The notes under the pieces: generated by a model
Seen by the model: only the letters and a program-made list of their open reading frames with translations
Database searches by the model: none
What the model was told of the DNA's origin: nothing
Origin: Centrapalus pauciflorus
Lineage: Eukaryota > Streptophyta > Magnoliopsida > Asterales > Asteraceae
DNA length: 64,000 nt
Direction of reading: 5' to 3'
Assembly: GCA_020465985.1 (NCBI GenBank)
Contig: JAANYP010002636.1
Location: 565,430 to 629,429 of the forward strand
In this document: one piece after another, positions 1 to 10,680 of the stretch
How the letters are laid out: every line of letters starts with the position of its first letter
Position numbering within the stretch: position 1 is the stretch's first letter
Position numbers and translations under genes: made by a program

Positions 1-1299
1 GTGTATAACTTGTTACGTCAATGTTATACACAATTTCTACCATACCATTTCTTTTGCTAAAAACCCTTTTATTTGGCGAGTTAGGGACATAACCTAGGAA
101 GTACCCATCGTCAGCCTTTTCACCAAACGTACGTTGATGTTTTGTTTTCAATAAAGTACACGGTACCCCAAACGGTTCAAAGCCTATTAAATTAGGTGGT
201 CTTTTATTCAGAACTTCATAACAGGTTTTGTTTAGTGATTTGACAGTAAGGACCCAGTTTAAAATGTGACATGCGGTATTCACTGACTCCCCTTAAAACA
301 TGGAAGGAAGCTTTGAATCCGAGAGCATGGTCTTTGCTGCCTCAATCAAAGTCCTGTTCTTACGTTTTGCCACCCCATTTTGTTGTGGCTTATATGGTGC
401 ACTATGCCTTTGGATAGGCAATATACACCAATTACTGTGTTATTAAATTCGGTTTCCATTATTACTCCTGATACATTTTTCCCTCGTCCTGAAGGAGTTT
501 TCTACTTGGTCTAAGAACCCAATCAACTTTCCAGCTGTTTCGTCCTTCATGCCTAAATAGAAAACCCGTGAAAAACGTGAGTAATCATCAGTGATAACTA
601 AACAATACCAACTACCACCTATAGTCCTTTTGTTGATAGGACCGAAGAGATCCATATGCAGAAAATCAAAGGTGGAAGCTATTGAGTTCTGAGTCTTTGA
701 CTTGTGTGACTTCTTGTGCTGTTTGCCTTTCTTGCACGGTACACACTTGTCATCGAACTGAAAACTCTTCAATGGGACACCTTACACCAGACCATGTTTA
801 GTGATGTAAATCATTTTCCTTAGGTGCAAGTGCGCCATGCGTCTGTGCCATTAAATGGATTCGGACTCTGAAGCTTTGGATTGAAGACCAATTGTTCCCA
901 TTGACGAATCAGATTTGTTCATGTCCATCATGACAAGTCATTCTTCCTTGGGGCTCTCATCATTAGCCACTATTCGGGTACTTTAAATCCCGGTTTCAGC
1001 ACTAACACCTCAGTATCAGTAAATATTATTGAGTTCTTCTTATCAAAGATTTGAGATACACTAATGAGATTATGATCAAGTATATCGACATGGTAAACTT
1101 GATCAAGTGTAATAGTCCCATTAGTGACCACCCCCGTTCCAGTGATGTGTCCTCCCTTGTTCCTAGCGAATGATACGAATCCCTTGTTCCCTCCCTTGAA
1201 GTCTGTGAGTAGACTTCTTTCCCTAGTCATGTGACGAGAGCAACCACTGTCGACGAACCATTTGTTGTTTAGACCTGTAGTTAACTCCTGCACATGCAA
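1..1299 (-). pseudogene. Copia A pol, N-terminal part: protease and integrase
   Basis: The aspartic protease motif W-F-V-D-S-G-C-S is near 1260 (minus). A pre-integrase segment follows (about 970-780) with a C-x2-C zinc half-site near 740. The integrase core then starts with the catalytic Asp in HMDLFGP near 655 and contains ITDDYSRFS. The region around the third catalytic residue is readable near 385 as QQNGVAKRKNRT, where copia integrases normally have Glu; a Lys stands there. The integrase tail with DDGYFLGY is readable at 110-60. Several frame breaks occur between 960 and 780. In copia elements this part processes the polyprotein and inserts the cDNA. This copy is almost certainly inactive. 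Confidence 0.85.
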
Positions 1300-1308
1300 G
1301 AAAAGAAG

Positions 1309-4094
1309 TTAGCTATCACGGGGAACCCAAGCCATGACTGACTTGGTAATACCATTCTCATCCACATATGTGAACTCCTTCAAATACCCATCTCTCCTTT
1401 CAGGTGACTTGGGTTTTTGATTGAGAACCTGTTGTGGTGGTGAGTGATTTAAATTCACTCTTGGCTTTTGGGTAAGCATTTGCTGTTGAGCCCTCGAATA
1501 ATTTCTATTATAAGGCATTTCAGATTGATATCCATGGGCTCTACTTTGTGCCTATTGAATTTGAGGAGTGTTAGACCTAACTGGAGTGTAAGTCCGTCTA
1601 GGGTTTGTACTCTTATAAGCTTGTGGAGGTGCTGACCTAGATTGAATAGGGACTCTAATCGGCGAATTAGTCGTAACCACTTCATTTAGTCTAACCGACA
1701 CAGGTACTTGTCTAACAGTGATCTTAGGTGTTGCATTCACATTCTTCTTAGTGTTTTGAGAACCACTTGTGCTAGCAACACTAGATACTGGTTTTTGTTG
1801 TTCTGGCTTTCGTACAGCAGGTCTAGACTCTGGTTTAGAGTGTGTAGACTCCACTTTTTTGTATGGACAACTAGACGCAACATATCCCTTCTCATGATAT
1901 CTAAAGCAAGACATCTTATCAATTGACTTCTTATAGGTGCCCTATGACTATGGTGTCTCACTAGTGTCATGTTCTTTCTTTTCAACTATCGTGACTACTT
2001 CCTCTTGTTGATTATTAATTTCAGGTTTTGTCTCTCATAGCTTTTGGTCACTAGAAGACTGCACAAACTTGACCTTCTTAATCTTAGAGTTAGTAGTAGA
2101 CATCTTAGTTGTGTTGTCCTTATCAGATTCAATTTTAGTTGTTTCCTCTGACTCGACTGTTTCATCAGTTTTATCCTGAGGTTGAGGCACATAGTTATTG
2201 TTGAAAGGAGGAGGACTCTGTTGATAACCTAATCCTACTAGTTTCTTAGACTGCCGTTGAGCATCTAAGATTTTCCCTAGATTTAGTGACGAGTTCCTAA
2301 ACTTTTCCAACTTACTATTTACCTTAGGAACCTTGACTTTTGATTCAGCTAGTTCGACCTCCTTAATGGTAAGTTCATTGGTTAAAGCCTCAACATGCTC
2401 ATGCATAAGTTCTATCCTAACACATTGTTCACTTAATTTGTCATTTGGAACTATAGCATCCTGAGCATCTTCTTTTAGCTTATTCCTAAGATCTTCCTTA
2501 ATATCTAAGAGACTAGCATTATCTGATTTCATTGATTGGATTTGAGCAGTTAAGTTATTATGTGTTTCTAAAACTAAGTTCAACCTATCATTCAAAGTAA
2601 CACATAAAACACATAAGTCATGAAATGTAGAAAAGTTTAGAATTACCCTTTTGTGATCCGATTCCACGTTCGGCATTTGTGCAGCCAACTCCAGAATGGT
2701 CTGATTATCTGACTTCTCCACCAACAAAGGACTTGTATCATTCTGTTCCTTGTCCTCTGTCACTTCCTCTGCTCTGTCATCCCCAGTCTCAGTCACTTCA
2801 GCCATGAAGGCTCTAGCGTTCGACTCAGGATGAGAACTCCAACGTAAGTTCCATCGAGCTGTCTATCAGATGTCACATTAGTTGATAGACCAGCGATGTT
2901 AGCTTGATTACCCGAACTACCAGAATTATATCTTCCCTGAGATTGATTCTGATAGTTTTGAACTTTGGGTCGCTGACACTCTCTTGCAAAGTGTCCCAAT
3001 CCTTGACAATTGTAACACTTAACCTTGGATTTGTCAAACCTAACCTTGCTGTTGCCTACGTTCAGATTTCTCCCTGTTCATTTCATGGACCTCTTGACTC
3101 TCTGAGTCACCATGGCCAGTTGCCATTGAAGGTCCATTCCCTCCAAGTCATCAGGATCCAGCTGATCGTAGTCTTCATCCCATATCGCAGGATCGTTTAT
3201 CTTCCCTTGAACGCAATTGTCGTACGCGACGACAAATGAAGCCAAAAGATTTAGATGACCTTCAGCTGATTTTGTGCTCATTGGCATCCTTGTGTATCCT
3301 TGTGACGTAGATGCTGACTGAGTTGGCTTTTCTTCCGGTTTCGAAAACCCTAAGAACACCCTACTACTCGATTCTTGTACAGCTATTGGAATTGATTCTT
3401 CTCCTGAGAAGAAAGTTGTGGCTCCCGACTTCATATCACAACCAATCGATGGTTTTGTCTGTCCAAAATACATTTCAGGATCTTGAACCTGCTCAACCTC
3501 CCGTTCTTTTTTCTGTATTTTGAAATTATAAGCCCTCAGCGTTCCAACTACACCTTCATGAGTGAGAGTCTCGAACTTCTCTTCATCATGCTTAATTAAG
3601 GCAGTGTACATTTCCCATCTCGTCGGTAAATCATCTAGAAGCTTTTCGATCTTCTCAATGTCTTGATAAACAACATTATGATTGTCAAGCTCTGGTAACA
3701 AATGTTGTTTCAGCATCTCCATCGTACTCTTGTGAACCCGTGGATTTCCCGCACACCTTTTCTCTAGAGCATCCCATAACTCTTTAGTAGTACTATGATT
3801 TCTCATGGTGTGTAGAATTTCTTGAGGTAACGCCATTCGGATAATCGAGAAAGCTCGGTTCTCAGCCTCATAAAGTTTGTTATCATCATCCTTCATATTT
3901 TGATAGGTTAAGACTCTTCGACGGGCCTCTAACTCTTGCGTAGGTGGCACATATCCCTCATCGATACAAATCCACATGCGCATACGTTTAAACGAGCAAA
4001 GTCAGCGAACCGATCCTTCCACCAATAGTAGTCTTCTAACTTCATCAGTTTTGGCGGAGAATTTGCCTTGCCGACCTCATGAACCATTTCAATG
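1309..4094 (-). pseudogene. Copia A gag (UBN2-type capsid with two zinc knuckles)
   Basis: The frame starts near 4094 with MVHEVGKANSPP and runs into a capsid-like domain similar to UBN2/Retrotran_gag_2 (motifs YYWWKDRFADFARL, WICIDEGYVPPTQEL, ELWDALEKRC). A CCHC knuckle C-Y-N-C-x4-H-x4-C lies near 3015-2975. A predicted alpha-helical Glu/Lys/Leu-rich segment follows (about 2750-2250). A second, degenerate knuckle C-F-R-Y-x4-Y-x4-C is near 1915. Frameshifts occur near 3980, 3070 and 2800-2000. Gag forms the cytoplasmic particle that packages element RNA. Copia E carries the same gag at 20430-23095. Confidence 0.85.
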
Positions 4095-4099
4095 AATTT

Positions 4100-4510
4100 C
4101 TACAAAACTTGACATCCGATCCAAACTTTTTGTTCCCGAACTTAAATAATTTAATTTGAACTCCTTCGAACTTAGGTAAGTTCGAATTAATTCAATATTT
4201 AATTCGTTGAAAATTAAATTCGAATTTAAGTAAGTTCGAATTCAACAAGTTCGAGTGACTGACAAGTTCGAATATCTCTAACAAGTTCGAACTACTGACA
4301 AGTTCGAATAGTACTTAATTTCTGACAAGTTCGATATTTGACAAAATTTGATGCTAGCAAGTTCGAATTTCAGCCAAATTCGAAGGAAGCCCTAAATCAA
4401 GTTCGTGAGGAGCGTGTATCTGACAAATTCGAAGGAACCCCCTATGTTCAAGCGCCGCAAATTCGAGAAACGGCCAAAAGTTTGAATTTTTTTCTAGTTT
4501 TCAGATTAAA
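4100..4510 (-). repeat. Degenerate AAGTTCGAA motif array in the copia A leader
   Basis: The untranslated leader between the primer site and gag holds many close copies of a short motif, roughly CTGACAAGTTCGAA, interleaved with AATTCGAA. The spacing is irregular, about 15-40 bp. No ORF is supported. Related motifs recur in copia E (23212-23375) and in the spacer of copia C (57650-58260). Confidence 0.7.
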
Positions 4511-4690
4511 CCAATGTTTTTAGAATTAAAAACTATGATTTCGACTGAAACAATGAACCAATATGAACTTTTCTCCGTTACTTTGCTTGTATAACTCGAA
4601 AAACTTATAAATAATGTGATTTTTCCGTCACGAACGCCAAGAAAGCAAGAATGATTAATATGAACGCGAAGAAAACGATGAACAACCTTA

Positions 4691-4704
4691 TGGCTCTGAT
4701 ACCA
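4691..4704 (-). promoter_or_regulatory. Primer-binding site (initiator tRNA-Met), copia A
   Basis: The minus strand reads TGGTATCAGAGCCA, the usual complement of the 3' end of plant initiator tRNA-Met. It lies two bases inside the LTR edge. Confidence 0.9.
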
Positions 4705-4706
4705 CT

Positions 4707-5297
4707 TGTAAGGTCACCTACCTATGGATCCAATCTTGACGCGACAACGTCCAACGAGTGTGGAATCCTTGTTAGGGTTTTAACGGACTGATCACACACA
4801 CAAAAAACACGGAGACCAACACAATGATAGACGTAAACACGAACGTCCCGACACGTGATTCTCTCCAAGAACACTCTGAAAACTCTCTGCAAACGCTCAC
4901 AGGTTCGTAATCGCCTCGAACGAAGATTTCTTCAAAGATTCTTAACCAAAACTAATTAAACCTTAATTATAGCCATTAGATTCGAACTTAGCCTAGACAA
5001 CTTCGAGAAGGCCCAAGCCCACGAACTTGTCCACCATTAACTACGAACCAGGGCTTTGAACTTATTCTAGAACTTGACATTGAACTTGTTCTAGAACTTA
5101 TGTTTGAACTTATCTTTGAACTAATGTTTGAACGTAAGTAAAACATCAATCACAAACAAGTTCAAACATATATACAATCAATATCAAACATATATAAAAC
5201 ATATCAATCATGTATCAACGTGCAATTACGAAGACTTGAACTATTATAAAACATTATCTTCACTTAGACTGCTATCGTCACACAAGATGCACTAACA
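4707..5297 (-). repeat. 5' LTR of copia A
   Basis: It is about 591 bp. In plus reading it begins TGTAAGGTCACC and ends GATGCACTAACA, so it has TG/CA ends. It abuts the primer site on the left and gypsy RT coding sequence on the right. It aligns along its length with the copia C LTR at 53960-54563, for example in the shared GACGCGACA block and the TTTGAACTTATG repeats. The window does not contain its partner LTR. Confidence 0.88.
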
Positions 5298-7050
5298 CAT
5301 CGCCACATATACTTGTTCTTCACAGTCACCTTGTTCAGCTCACGGTAGTCGACGCACATACTAAAACTACCATCCTTCTTCTTAACAAAAAAAACGGAGC
5401 ACTCGAGGGTGAAGTACTCAGTCTAATAAAACCTCCATCCAACAACTCCTACAACTAAGACATCATCTCTTATGTCTTGGCAGGCGCTAAATAGTACGGT
5501 GCATGAGCGATCGGAGCTGCACCCGGTACAATATCAATACAGAACTCCACTTCCCTCTCGGGGGGTAATCCAGGAAACTCCTCGGGAACCATGTCAGCAA
5601 ACTCTCGCACTATCAGCTATAGTCTTCTTTGCCTCACTCGCATTAATGACACTGGCAACGAATGACTCACAACCCCGTGTCATATAACGTCGAGCTCTAA
5701 CCATAGAAATCAACCCCATGTCACCCCGCCGTCGCTCACCATAAATGCAAATATCCCTACCCTGCTCACTCGAAATACGAACCACGCGCCTCGAGCAAAC
5801 AATATGTGCATTATTGGCGCCCTGCCCATCCATGCCCACAATCACATCAAAGCCCCCCTATAATCATAGGTACAAGATCTATATTAAAAGCATGATCCTC
5901 AAGACTAAGAATGCAACCCAAGTAATATCAGAAATCATCACAACTGACCCCTTCACAGTCTCAACGTATATAGGAGCAGGTAGCCATGAAAGTGTAACAT
6001 TCATATTACATGCAAATGCAACAGATTTAAATGAACGGTTCACACCAGAGTCAAATAACACGCAAGAAAGTAAAGTGTTATGTAAAAAGATAACGGTAAC
6101 CACGTTAGGTGTCTCACGGGACTCCTCTTCCGTGATCTGAAAAGCACTAGCCGGAACTCTAACAGTGTCGTCTCTCATATCTGAGTCGGTCCTGCAACTA
6201 GGCGGCTTGCTGATGCAGTACTACCACTCATACTCTATCTCTGCCCCCTACCATTGCAATCCCTCGCCATGTGTCCAGTTCCCCCACAATCATAACAAGT
6301 AAGTGGAAACTTCGGGCAGGTAGCCCAAACATGACGAGAATCGCTACATGCTCGACACCCTGTAGATAACCCACTACAAGTCCCAGACTGTATCATACCT
6401 CATCTCTGACAATCTCGCAGTGCCTAGGCTATGATCTCTGCTGCTGCTGAGTATAATAAAATATGATATAACTAACCAGAACCCTAAGGAGCAGGTCTCC
6501 TCGGTGCAGATGACCCAGAATAAAATCCCGTAGAAGCCCCACCTAACAAACCCGATGGTCTAGGCTGAAATCTCTAAAATGAATCCTCAAACTGAGACCA
6601 CTTGGGAGGTGGCATCAAAGAAGAAGTAGAAGTAGGACCCAACATTTTCTATTCGCGCTTCCTCGCACTCACTGCTGCCTCCTCAAGAGTCCTATAAGTC
6701 TGCATCTCGACAAACTCCTTAATCTCAGATCGAAGCCCCATCACAAACATGTCTACTCCCGTCTACTAATCTAGCACGTATCTAGTCACAAACTCGGATT
6801 TCTCTTTGCAAGCAGCCTCATATTACTGAACTGTTAAACCCTCATGTCGTAAAGCAAAAAACTGTCTCTCAATCTCCCTCGTCAAGTAAGCTGGACAGTA
6901 CTGATCCTGGACTCTCTTCCTAAACTGAGCCCAAGTCATCGTCCCGAGCAGATCAGAACCATTACCCCTCAAGATGTTCTTCCACCATGTCAACGCTGGA
7001 CCCACAAACATCCCTGTAGCATACTCCACCATTTTAGTGTCTAAGCAATG
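5298..7050 (-). pseudogene. Gypsy K gag-protease-RT fragment
   Basis: From the minus-strand 5' side, a capsid segment (7032-6650) contains WWKNILRG and TWAQFRKRVQDQYCP. The zinc knuckles follow at about 6370-6260: a CRACSDSRHVWATC half, then CYDCGGTGHMARDC, a complete C-x2-C-x4-H-x4-C. The protease has LFDSGVNRSF near 6060. A linker carries an HIVCSRRVVRI-type motif (about 5800). The RT N-terminus with FFVKKKDG and CVDYRELNKVTVKNKY ends at 5298. Several stops and frameshifts are present. It is more diverged from H than B is, so it is probably a separate gypsy family. It is a dead remnant. Confidence 0.8.
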
Positions 7051-7113
7051 GCTCAGGCAAAATGCCCTCTATGAACACTCTAGCCATTCCAGAGCCTTCA
7101 CAAGCTCAATAGT
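5298..7113 (-). mobile_element. Ty3/gypsy fragment K (gag to RT)
   Basis: A gypsy internal fragment on the minus strand, bounded on the left by copia A and on the right by element B. Both look like insertions into it: RT stops at the codons KNKY and gag stops mid-frame. The LTR at 15492-17954 has the right orientation to be its 5' LTR, but that link is inferred. Confidence 0.8.
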
Positions 7114-7498
7114 TGTAACATCCCTAATTTTTAAGCACATGTAATTTACAATTAAAGACCCAGTTGATGAATTAATGGATTATTATTATGGTTAAGCAAA
7201 TATCGTTCACAAATTTAAATATGAAAAATAATGAGGAGAAATCCTCGTCGTAGTTTTTCGAGCAAGAAAACAACAAGAAACCGTCATCAGTAGAATATAC
7301 ATGAATCATCGATCGAGATATTTTGAAAATGAAAATGCTGATGACAAATTATCATTGTTGATTTTTGAGCAAACATAACAGTGAGAAACCAATTCAGATA
7401 TTTAAAATAATGTAAATGAGAAAAACACAAAGTTAAAGGGGTGTAAATTGCAAATATGGAAAATAACAAATAAAAAGGAGAATATCACTCATTTTAAC

Positions 7499-7552
7499 AA
7501 TCTCACTCTCTTTCCTCTCTACCTTCTCTCTCTCTCACTTTCTCTCTCTAGG
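7499..7552 (+). promoter_or_regulatory. Pyrimidine patch (core promoter region), element B LTR
   Basis: An uninterrupted CT-rich stretch of TCTC repeats. Plant promoters often carry such a Y patch around the transcription start. Elements F, H and I have the same kind of patch at the equivalent place. Inference: transcription of B begins here or just downstream. Confidence 0.5.
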
Positions 7553-7670
7553 AACCTACGAGTTCTTCAAATTTACAAACCAAGAACCCCAAAATCGTTG
7601 AATTAGAAGCAGAAAAATTGGAATCAAGTTGCAATTGAGGAACTAGAACTGTTAAAAACAACAAATCATG

Positions 7671-8930
7671 GTAATGATTTCACAACTTTACAGTTTCTAA
7701 GAGTTTTGTGTTCGGTTATGGTGTGAACCGAATCATAGATTCTGGCTATAGTTGTTAATGCATGTATCATATTCTTGCGGATTAGTAAAAATCAAGTATT
7801 AGTGATGCTACATACCAAATTTCAGACTCTGATTCACTTTCTAAGTATGAATTTTAGAAATCACTATGTGTTTTTAGTGTGTGATCGACGAGCATGAAAA
7901 TACACTAAAAAAGGGACCGATTTTGGTATATTTATGTCATGTTTTATGTTAAAAAGTATTTAAAAGGTACTTATAAGTTCATATCAATAGTTTTTAGTTA
8001 CAAACATGCACAAAATAGAGGAAAGTGAAATCTGGAAAATATTAGAAATGTATAAGTATAAACTCGGGTCTGATGAACAAATCCGGATCCATCCGAGTCC
8101 GGTTCATATCCAAATTTCGGATCAGGTAAATCTCGGATGGCAAACTTGGAGAATCACAAGTGAAATGCACAAATTTCGGATGAAAATGGCATCCGAACTC
8201 GAATCAAACAATCTTCCAAATTTCGGATGTATTAATGTCAAAAATAATTTCAAATGTAGGATTTCGGACCACCCGAATTTCGGGTGTATCCTAATTCGGT
8301 TGGGATCCGAATTTCGGGTCATTTCAACTTACGTTTCAAAGTTTAGTTTTTAAGCAAATACTAACACTGATACATTATTACATTGATATAGCAGGATATT
8401 TGTGGTGTTGTCTAACACACATTGATTCAGAGCCAATTTACACTGTATAAACCACTGTGAGTAATAGATTATTATTCGAATATTTATTGTCTTTGCATTC
8501 ATTTACTTTTCAATGGCATGTTCCTGTTGTTCAATATACATCACTTGGCACTCACATATGATTCATTGTAATGATGCACACTCATACTTGATATGTGACA
8601 AACATGTAGCCAGCGTTCATTTGAAAGTGCATCTTATAATTCATGCTTGCACTGCATGATGATTAATTCACAATCTGATGTGACCTGGACTGGGGCTGAT
8701 AACAGGCACTGCCGGGGACGGATCATCCCATAAACTATCCTTGTTAGGTTCGGCACATCCCTGATCAGCATTTTGAACTGCCAAATCCCATGCTTGCACT
8801 GCATGGTTTTCACTTGTAATGGGGCTTGCACGGCCCGTTTTCACAATAGTTTGTAAATAAATATCTGTTGAATGATTAATCTGTTATATCACAAAGCATT
8901 AGCATACCCGTTGACTTCCAATGTTTTTAG
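7671..8930 (+). other. Predicted LTR leader intron, element B
   Basis: The 5' splice site is ATG|GTAATG here and GAG|GTAACA at the equivalent point of the 3' LTR (14550). The 3' splice site is ATGTTTTTAG|GCAAAGG at 8930. The upstream CACAAAGCATTAGC block is shared with elements F, H and I. The sequence just after the acceptor (GGAAAAGCTGTAGCTGGACC) is also conserved among the elements. Inference: a spliced 5' leader of about 1260 nt. Confidence 0.5.
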
Positions 8931-9236
8931 GCAAAGGAAAAGCTGTAGCTGGACCTTCTTCTTAGGCATTTCATTTCAATTCTCTGAGACCTCAGAAGCT
9001 ATTTGGTACATGGACGATATAGCTTTGGGGCTGGAATGTGTTGTTGTTAAATTCAAACAAGATGTTGTAATAGTTAGTCTATATCACTGTAGACGTATAC
9101 ATTTTTCCTGCTTTACTGTGGAGCTATTTAAAACTGTGTTAAGTTTATCAATTTTAAATTGCATGTTGAATATTGGGTTGTATGTTGATCATGGTGTTAC
9201 TATTTTATATCACTAGTCAATGAGGATGTCTCAGTT

Positions 9237-9248
9237 TGGTATCAGAGC
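9237..9248 (+). promoter_or_regulatory. Primer-binding site (initiator tRNA-Met), element B
   Basis: TGGTATCAGAGC, three bases after the LTR end. Confidence 0.9.
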
Positions 9249-9437
9249 ATTAGTTTGAGGTTTCAAGTGTCCACGAGGACTTGGACTCAAACTTAGGTTT
9301 TGATATTAGAATTGACTCCTAGGAAATGAATAGAACTAAGATTGGATTTACATGAACCATGGGGACAAATAGGGTAAATGTGAACACTTAGGACTCAGAA
9401 ATAAATGTTCTAAATATTATTCGTTATATTTCAGAAC

Positions 9438-10680
9438 ATGTTAGTAGACGATATGACTCCTCAACAAATGTTCCAAATGAGGCAAAGTCTAATGGAACAG
9501 AAGAACGAGTTACAAGCTCATAGAATGGCTAAGCAGGCTCAGTCATTCGCCGATCAGTTAAAGGTCAGAGATGACGCCAAGGCCAAACGGAAACCTGACA
9601 GAAGAAATAACAAGGAACAAGGAGAACAAGAGGATAGACAATAAGACACTGGTTCTTCTAATACAACAAAGGGATGAAGGTTTAAAGACTCCAAGAGTAA
9701 CGGGGCTGTTACTTTCGATGGAACAGGAGATGCCATGACAGCACTAGAATGCATTACAACAACGAAAACAACCTTCCGAATCAGCGACTGCGCTGAAAAC
9801 GACATCGTTTGATTTGCCACGTCAATGTTTGCAAGGTTTGTCGTTATGTGGTGGGATGCAATGATAAAATGTGCTGACGATGGAGGTAGTGTCGCACATG
9901 TCCTATAGTGAGTTTAAGGAAGTATTCTCTCAACAATACTGTTCCGCCGACGAGAAGCGTCGTCTAGAGGCGAAATGTTTAAGTCGGACTCAGTGAACAA
10001 AGACAGTTATGCAATACGCTTTCGAGTTCACTCGCCTGAGTCTGTTTGCACCAAATCAAGTAGATACAGAAGAAAGGAAGATATGCCGGTTCGAGGACAC
10101 TTTATATTTTGAAATTCGCCGAAAAATGAGTGGAGTTCGGTACACAAATTTTAGTGGTATGTTGGAGGCTGCTCGAAATGTGGAGCATATTATGTTGCTA
10201 TCTGGGTATGTCATGGGGTCAACTTCTGCAGTACCGACTCATCCGTCGCCGCCAAAAAGGCAACGGGAGTCTTGATCATCTCGATCCTCTCCACACTCAA
10301 ATCAACCATCATCATCACCAAAGAAGGGAAGGGCCTTTTCGGCCAATACTGATATGAGGGACTGCAGGCGTTGCAGAAAGACACACTCTGGGGAGTGCAA
10401 AACTCAAGACATGTACAGTTTCTGCTGTGGGTAGAAAGGCCATCATTTGAAGCATTGTTCATGAAAAGGCGATGCGTGCTACAACTGCCATAGAACTGGC
10501 TACTTTGCCAAGGACTGCCCAGGACCCCCAAGAGATCAAACTGCTCAGCAATCAACCCCAAGATCTTCTGGAGCTTCCATTGCTCACAGGGATAAAACTC
10601 AGAGGGCCTCTTCATGGGCTTTTCAGATCTATGCTGAGGAAGCAAAAGATGACCCGGAGGTGGTCACTGGTACGTTCCTC
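9438..10680 (+). pseudogene. Element B gag
   Basis: It starts MLVDDMTPQQMFQM, the same Gag start style as H (NMNPQQMFEMMQ). It is rich in Gln and Lys for the first 70 residues and then stops. The capsid continues in other frames, with FEFTRLSLFAPNQ and a later block MSGVRYTNFSGMLEAARNVEHI around 10009-10200. The zinc-knuckle region (10350-10530) has CRRCRKTHSGEC and then CYNCHRTGYFAKDC, in which the zinc-binding His is Tyr. Multiple stops and frameshifts make it non-functional. Its role in the family is particle assembly and RNA packaging. Confidence 0.82.

Larger units (their letters stand above)
1..5297 (-). mobile_element. Ty1/copia element A, 5' half (LTR, gag, protease, integrase), cut by window edge
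   Basis: Read on the minus strand, this is an LTR (4707-5297), a tRNA-Met primer site, a motif-rich leader, gag, protease and integrase. RT and RNase H would lie beyond base 1. Protease before integrase before RT is the Ty1/copia order. The element is decayed, with several frameshifts and stops. Its LTR matches those of copia E, C and L, so these four belong to one family. It sits inside the RT of gypsy fragment K, whose coding sequence resumes exactly at 5298. Confidence 0.9.
7114..9233 (+). repeat. 5' LTR of gypsy B
   Basis: It is 2120 bp, begins TGTAACATCCCTAATTT and ends GGATGTCTCA. A pyrimidine-rich patch (7499-7552) marks the probable core promoter. An array of TTTCGGAT/ATCCGAA motifs lies at about 8040-8330. 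A predicted leader intron spans 7671-8930. Short ORFs inside the LTR overlap the motif array and are not considered genes. Confidence 0.88.

Noticed and set aside
4691..4704. TGGTATCAGAGC repeats as tRNA gene pieces
   Set aside because: Only the 12-14 nt primer complement is present next to each LTR; there is no cloverleaf.
8006..8353. 115-codon frame in the B LTR
   Set aside because: It runs through the TTTCGGAT motif array and is broken differently in the second LTR, so not a gene.
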